Below, piece after piece: positions 58,403 to 64,000 of a stretch of DNA of 64,000 bases (position 1 is its first letter; each line of letters opens with the position of its first letter). Origin of the DNA: Dioscorea cayenensis subsp. rotundata (Eukaryota; Streptophyta; Magnoliopsida; Dioscoreales; Dioscoreaceae). The translations under genes and the position numbers were made by a program. The notes below the pieces were generated by a model, which was not told the origin of the DNA, did no database searches, and was given only the letters and a program-made list of their open reading frames with translations. The stretch is taken from NCBI RefSeq assembly GCF_009730915.1, contig NW_024086646.1, forward strand, positions 1 through 64,000. Direction: 5' to 3'.

Positions 58403-59812
58403 TGTAAAAATGTTTGCCTATGATAGAACGTCTGGTCCCTCACAAGGGTTGACTAGTCATGTACAATTAAATGTGTTTCTCGAGGCAAAACATTTATTTT
58501 CATGCATTTATGTACTAAAATAATTTTTGTACTAAAAATTAGTTCAATGAAATAAGGAGACATGTGTTTGTCTATGAAGGAACGTCCCGCTCCATGTAGA
58601 CCGGTCATGCACAGTTAAGCGTGCTTCCTGAGGCAAATACATTGGTTCCTGTGTTTTAAAAAAAAAAAAATCCTTATGCATGTTAAAGTGTTGAAAGCTA
58701 AAAGCTTCTTTGATGGTATTGTTCCAATCAAGGTCTTCATCAGGTGACCAAATTATCTTTGATTGCCTTGAAATTTCTTTCAAATCATAAATACATGTTT
58801 GGTCTTTAATCTGAACGGTTGAAATTTGATTTGAAGTCTACATTATTTATAGAAGAAAGTAGGAATGTGAGTCATGATGTAGGACACCGCTTCTCTACAT
58901 TCAATGTTGATCAATGTGTTAATCGGACCATGCCAAAAATTCGGATCAGTCTAAAATTTTTTTATGAAAACTCTAGCATTGATAACGCTCAATGTGAACG
59001 GTTATGATTGAGCCTCAAGTCCATCAATTATCAAAATAAAATCACAAATCAAGCATGAAATTCATTAATGATTGTCATTACACTATATTCAAATTCTAGC
59101 TTAAGATCAGATAGTAAAAATAGTTTCAATCCTCTTGAAATTTTTTCTATATGATCAAGGCGTTCTGATCTTCAATATGAACGGTCACGATTGAATTCTA
59201 AGTTCATATGTCCATTATAAAAAAAATCGGACATTTAGAGGCAGAATCTGCCTAAATTCCTGCCCAGCTACCTCTTCATCAAGTCAAGTGTCACCATATC
59301 AAATCATATTCAATTTTGGTGAAAATTCTTATAGTCATTTATAAGGTCCTTATCTCTAAAATGAACGGTGGAGATTGGAATTTGAGCTCATTTGATTATC
59401 ATAAAAAATTGAGTTCACAAACCTTGTTTGTCTAATTCCCTATTCGCCTATGGTGCTATCAAGTGGATGAATGGCTTATAAAATCATTCCAAATGTGGCT
59501 GAAAATATTGACAAATATAAGGCCCTCATTCAAAACGAATAATAACAAAAAAAAAAAACAAGGAAAAAATCAATCATGATTTCAATTCTCCAAGTATTCT
59601 ATTAAAAACAAAGAGATACGAGAAAAAAAAAGAAGAAAAAAAGCAAAGTCTTATTCAAATCAAATGTCCATGATCGATGTTTTAAAATCAAATTGCTAAA
59701 GCATAAACAAACTAGAAAAGCAAACTAAGAAAACAAACTACCAAAGCAAAGAAAGAGAGAGGGCTCTTTAATGCCCAGTAAATTTCAACAACGATTCTTT
59801 TGCTTAATCCAA
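58403..59812. other. Tat element spacer between pol and antisense ORF
   Basis: Contains a diverged direct repeat (GTTTGYCTATGAWRGAACGT at 58431 and 58567, with CTCGAGGCAAA/CCTGAGGCAAA) and several AATCTGAACGGT-like words. No coding region is seen. Confidence 0.5.
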
Positions 59813-60404
59813 CTAATCAAGCCATTTAGTGAAAATAGCCATAAGAGGAGTATCTAAGTTCTCTCCTTGATTCTCAGCAAGTTGTGTCTTGGCCTCATCC
59901 AATGCAATTTGAAGATTCGCTTGTGTAGGCTTGGAAGCTTCAAATAGGTCCGTCGTAGCATAGGATGCACATCGAGCGATCTTCTCTATGAAAGGCTCTA
60001 GATTGTTCAAATCAACGTTGAAAGGTTGAAAGAGTAATTTTGACTCCTTCACTTTGTTGATGATGTCTTGGTAGTTGTGTTGGTTGAGGGACTTGATGTT
60101 GTTGATCATCTCGTCTCGCAGGCGTAAAACTACATTCGGTATATTCTTTGAACCTACAAAGAGAATATACAAATAAATTTTGACCTTCAATAAAAAAAAA
60201 AAGATTAAAAAAAAAACCTTGGGCTTGTTCCGGAAAATTGGTAATCCCGACGTCGGCATTAGAGCCATCACTTTCCAATTTCTCGGTGGGAGTATGAACG
60301 TCCTTGGCAATTTCTTGGACGTCTAACAAAAACGAAAGAGAAAAAAGAAAATAATATATATATATATATATATACATATATCATGGCGGTTCGCGAAAAA
60401 AAAG

Positions 60405-60436
<32 letters not shown>

Positions 60437-62040
60437 ACCTTCGTTCTGCATTCCTAGAGGCGTGGTATCAACATTGACGTTACCACTATTACGAGGCGTG
60501 TTTTTCAATGTTAGCGTTTTTGCTATCGCATAGAGTACACTCTCAACATGAGTATTCCCTCCATCACTCTCCATTGAAGAGGGCATCTTTTATAAAAACT
60601 TCGCGAAGGAGTTTGACTAAGAGATGAAATACTTTCTTGAATACGCTATATCGTTATGCGATGAAAAGAAAAAGAAAATAAAAAATATATATAAATAAAT
60701 AATATATATATATATATATATATATTTAAAAAAAAAACCTTCTTGGATTATTGGCGGGTTCTGCGGGAGCTCATTTTCCAAGGCAACGGGTGCATCCCCT
60801 AATAGAAAGAAAATTTAAAATAAATAAGGGGCAAAAAGAAATAACAAGAAAATGAAAAAAAAAAGAAAATGTTGAAGAATGATTGTCTTCCTTGTTGAAA
60901 TATAATACATGACTTCTCAAATCTCATGCATGGATACATGAATTAGATGGATGTTGAATTTATACTTACATGCTTGGTGGACCCCACCATGGGTTTCATG
61001 TCATTCAAATGCATGATGCATGTTGGCCATGTTACATGTGCATATGATATAATGAGTTAGGAATAGAATAGGTATGCAGGCCTATTCATATTTTTCTAGA
61101 AAATATTTGCTTTGTTGAAACCAAAAAAAAAAAAAAGGTTATTGGAAAATTAAAAAAAATGAATAAATGATGATGGGAAGTGAAAAGAAAATGTTTGGGG
61201 GAATTTGCATTAAAAAAAAGAGAGGGGCTTTGTTGCAAAATTTATGGGAAAAAAAAATAATAAAAAAATATATTTGAGGACATGCATGCAAAATTGTGAA
61301 CACATGTGAAATAAGAAAGCTAGAGGGTGTAATTGCTAAAAACATGAAGAATATGAAAATATGGAAGTTTGGGGGTTATTTGCAAATATGGAAGTTTGGG
61401 GGCTAGTTGTATAAAAATTATGAAAATATGTGAAAATATGAAAGTTAGAGGGTTTAATTGCAAAAAAACCATGAAGAATATGAAAATATGGAAGTTTGGG
61501 AGTTATTTGCAAATTTTGAGGAAATAAAGAAAGGTTAGAGGGCCTGGTGGCATAAGTTTTTAAACTCTTAGAAATTCAAAGGGTTAATTGGCAAAAACTA
61601 CATGAGAACAATACCTTGTAATGGGTTAGGGAGAGCTTCTTCAATCTCAATATTTTCTTCTACTCCAATGTTGTCTTCCATCCCTACATGGTCACCGACA
61701 CTTAAATCTTGTGCGTTTATTTGATCTAGATATAAGACGTCATCAAATTCATTAAAGATGCATAGATGAAAAAGAAAGAGAAAGAGATATTTCTTACCAT
61801 GGGAGCTCATGTGCATCTCTAGATCTAATGCGGGAACATCATCAATTCTTGGAGGACTTTGAATAGCCCTAACATTGTCTAATGGGGTGTCATGAATTTG
61901 TATCCCTACATTGAAAATAAACTTTGAGTCAAAATTTGGACTTGAGTCAAATAAAAAGTGTGAAGTTACAAAGTTTGACCTTGAGTCAAAATTTGGACTT
62001 TGAGTCAAATAAAAATTGTGAAAACTATAAAGTTTGATTT
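59813..62040 (-). pseudogene. downstream exons of the antisense ORF
   Basis: Separated minus-strand open blocks look like short exons between T-rich introns. About 61910-61803 gives VGIQIHDTPLDNVRAIQSPP then LDLEMHMSSHG with a GTAAGA donor. About 61728-61620 gives QINAQDLSVGDHVGMEDN. About 60586-60440 gives SMESDGGNTHVESVLYAIAK. About 60323-60215 gives DVQEIAKDVHTPTEKLESDG. The last, about 60155-59813, gives RLRDEMINNIKSLNQHNYQD, LFEASKPTQANLQIALDEAK and a TAG stop. They resemble one another in acidic, repeated ESDG/NxxV words. The function of this tail is not known to me. Confidence 0.45.
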
Positions 62041-62393
62041 TGAATTAAAAAAAAATTAAAATAAATAAATAAATAAAATAAAAATGAAAAAAATTAAAAA
62101 AATTAATTAAAAAAAAATTCAAGGAAAAAAAATTCAGAATTTTTGAAAAAAAAAATTTAAAAAAGAAGGAAATCAGATTCGTTGGGAAAAATAAATAAAA
62201 AAGAAAATTAAAATTAAAATTAAAATTAAATTAAGAAGAAAAAAAAAAAGAAAAAGGCGTAAAAGAAAAAGGAAAGGTTCCTGGAGATTTTTGAAAATTT
62301 TTGTGAAGGAAAATTTTAAAGAAAGTTGACTTTTTCTTTAAAAAAATATTAATAATAGAAAAATGAATAAACAAATAAGCAAATAAATGAAGG

Positions 62394-64000
62394 TGATATA
62401 ACTTCAGTTCTTTGTCGCTTTGATGGGACAACTGGGTCAACAGTAAAATCAATGTCATCAATGAATATACTTTCATTGATAAATCTATGGCCCTTCGAAG
62501 ATTGTCCTCGCTCCCTATTAATGGTTCTCTTGTCTTTGAAGTCATCTTGGATCAACAATGAATGTTTCTGTTGGAAAAAAGCTTCAACAGTCCTTAACCA
62601 TTTCTGTGTATAAACAAGTATAAGTCTCCCTTCTCTGTCATGCACAGGGATGTAGAATGCGCTATATGTCCTTTGGCGAGAAAGATGGAGCCAGTACCCC
62701 GCAAGAATCCCGAGAGAAGGGGCCCTCCTGGGAATATTAATGAACGCCAGAGTATGCTGATCGTATCAAATTGGCGCCCAAATCGATGCGGATTATAAGG
62801 TTCTGCAAAAAAATCTTCTGCACACCGAAGTGGAAGAACTCCACAACGAAGATTCATCACATATTGCATGGTACATGAATCCAATGCATATGGTCCAATC
62901 GGGTATCTGGAATCTCATACTACCTCGTCATTATGATGCATGAACGAGAAAGGGCGAGATATGAAGTTGCTTTCATGTCGGATAAAGTTCCTCACATATA
63001 TAGGATTGACAAACGGAGTTGCGGTGGAATTCATAAATTGCAACATCTTGGGTATTCTCAGCAACCCAGGGATACTTGAGGTATTGTCATCTATTCTCCT
63101 TTTGAGATATATGCTCCAAAAATAATACCCGCCCAAGCATACAAGAAATGAATAGGGAACGTTGTGGTAGAGAATCTGGGCCCTCTTCTGTGTTTAGCCA
63201 TGGCATTTAAGCCTAAGTATAAGCGCGCTAGCACTGCAGGGGCAAAAGCTACTCTCCTCCCGTGTGCGATGTTGCATACCATCATAAAAACTCCTGGTCT
63301 AATTACCTTGCGATCACCCGGCATAACAAAAAAGCAAATCCACAGTGCTATGAAAGCAACTAAATCTGCCTTGAAAACAGGCTTTGGAGGGGGATTAGAC
63401 GCCGACCTATAACGGGAGCTATGTCTTGATCTTCTAAAGAATTCCACCCAATCCTCAAAAAATACATCTTCGTCAACACTTTGTCTTGAGAGCCATTGAA
63501 AGATGTTGAAAAGATTTCTTAAAATAGAAAGTTCAGGGTCATATATTCGGCAGATTGTGTCATTAGGAGGTATGACTTCATCATAGATGTCTCTAGTAAT
63601 TGGAATTCCTCCCAATTCCTTGATGTCCCATAATGAAATCCCAACTTCTCCGTGTAAGAAGTGGAAAGTATTAGTTTCTGGACACCATAGTTCCACTAAT
63701 GCTTTATAAAAATTTATATCAAAATCATAGCGGCTGACTGAAGCCACAATCCCGCCCACCAATTCTGCTTCAGATAACTCCTGGGAGTAGTTATTGACTA
63801 TGAATTTGGCCCACTCTGCGTAATACGGAAGATCAATCAAACTATTTTGGATTGGTTCCCTACCCTTCCATCCCAGGCGGTGATTGATGATTCTTGATCC
63901 AAGGGTTTCGAATGTCTTCAAATCTTTCACTTCTCCTTCAGGTTTCAAGCAAATTGCATCAGTTAGGCCGTCTTCAAACCAACGGTTTATGGATAATTTG
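62394..64000 (-). pseudogene. plant mobile domain (PMD) antisense ORF of the Tat element, partial
   Basis: The open frame enters from beyond the window end (NRWFEDGLTDAICLKPEG) and runs to 63091. It reads LVGGIVASVSRYDFDINFYK, LVELWCPETNTFHFLHGEVG, SLWDIKELGGIPITRDIYDE and RKVIRPGVFMMVCNIAHGRR. These are hallmarks of the aminotransferase-like plant mobile domain (MAIN/MAIL1 family). It continues in a second frame (FIRHESNFISRPFSF), past a TGA near 62912, to RCGVLPLRCAEDFFAEPYNP, and shifts again near 62645 to DREGRLILVYTQKWL. Antisense ORFs with this domain downstream of pol are known in Tat-lineage retrotransposons, and the position and strand fit. Three disruptions make it a pseudogene. Confidence 0.8.

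Overview
The window is nuclear DNA from a flowering plant. It is AT-rich with many (TA)n, (CT)n and (ATT)n tracts, spliceosomal introns and several nested plant-type transposons. Nothing seen fixes the species. Only three ordinary host genes are recognisable, all on the + strand in 18.3-27 kb: a small GIR1/GIR2-type EAR-motif repressor (18538-18885), an intronless CAF1-type deadenylase whose N-terminal frame is broken by one base (24079-24917), and an OVATE family protein (26409-26984). A fourth promoter/5'UTR-like stretch (28556-28860) has no coding region behind it.

Left part, 2-17 kb: exon fragments of at least five unrelated host genes lie next to CACTA-type transposon ends. A complete non-autonomous CACTA element spans 9744-17060, with inverted CACTACAAGAAAAATC termini and a 3-bp AGT target duplication. 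It carries intron-containing fragments of an XB3-type ankyrin E3 ligase and of an HPCA1-like LRR receptor kinase, both on the minus strand. To its left, 2087-7899 holds + strand fragments of a RINGv E3 ligase, a UPL1/2 HECT E3 ligase and a CRR42-like (DUF3148) gene, plus one unidentified exon. This stretch ends in a related CACTA terminus at 8766 that mirrors the terminus at 9744.

Middle part, 29-46 kb: transposons nested in one another. A full-length but dead Ty1/copia element (31624-36642, TSD AATAA) is inserted in an intronless DnaJ pseudogene. Next come a CACTA transposase remnant (37285-39118), a MuDR-like MULE with long terminal inverted repeats (39122-45760) and a GC-rich MITE inside the MULE (44256-45074).

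Right part, 46-64 kb: a tandem array with tRNA-like pol III boxes (47713-48600), LTR-like AT-rich sequence, an intronless GDP-mannose 3,5-epimerase pseudogene (52868-53850) fused directly to the protease-pol region of a Tat-lineage Ty3/gypsy element (about 53886-58402), and on the opposite strand a decayed plant-mobile-domain ORF (59813 to beyond the window end) of the kind known from Tat elements.

The most interesting observation is gene-fragment capture: two CACTA derivatives side by side carry pieces of at least five identifiable host genes, three of them from ubiquitin E3 ligases. All the element-encoded proteins I could read are broken by stops or frameshifts. Identifications are by eye from remembered family motifs; no search was run.
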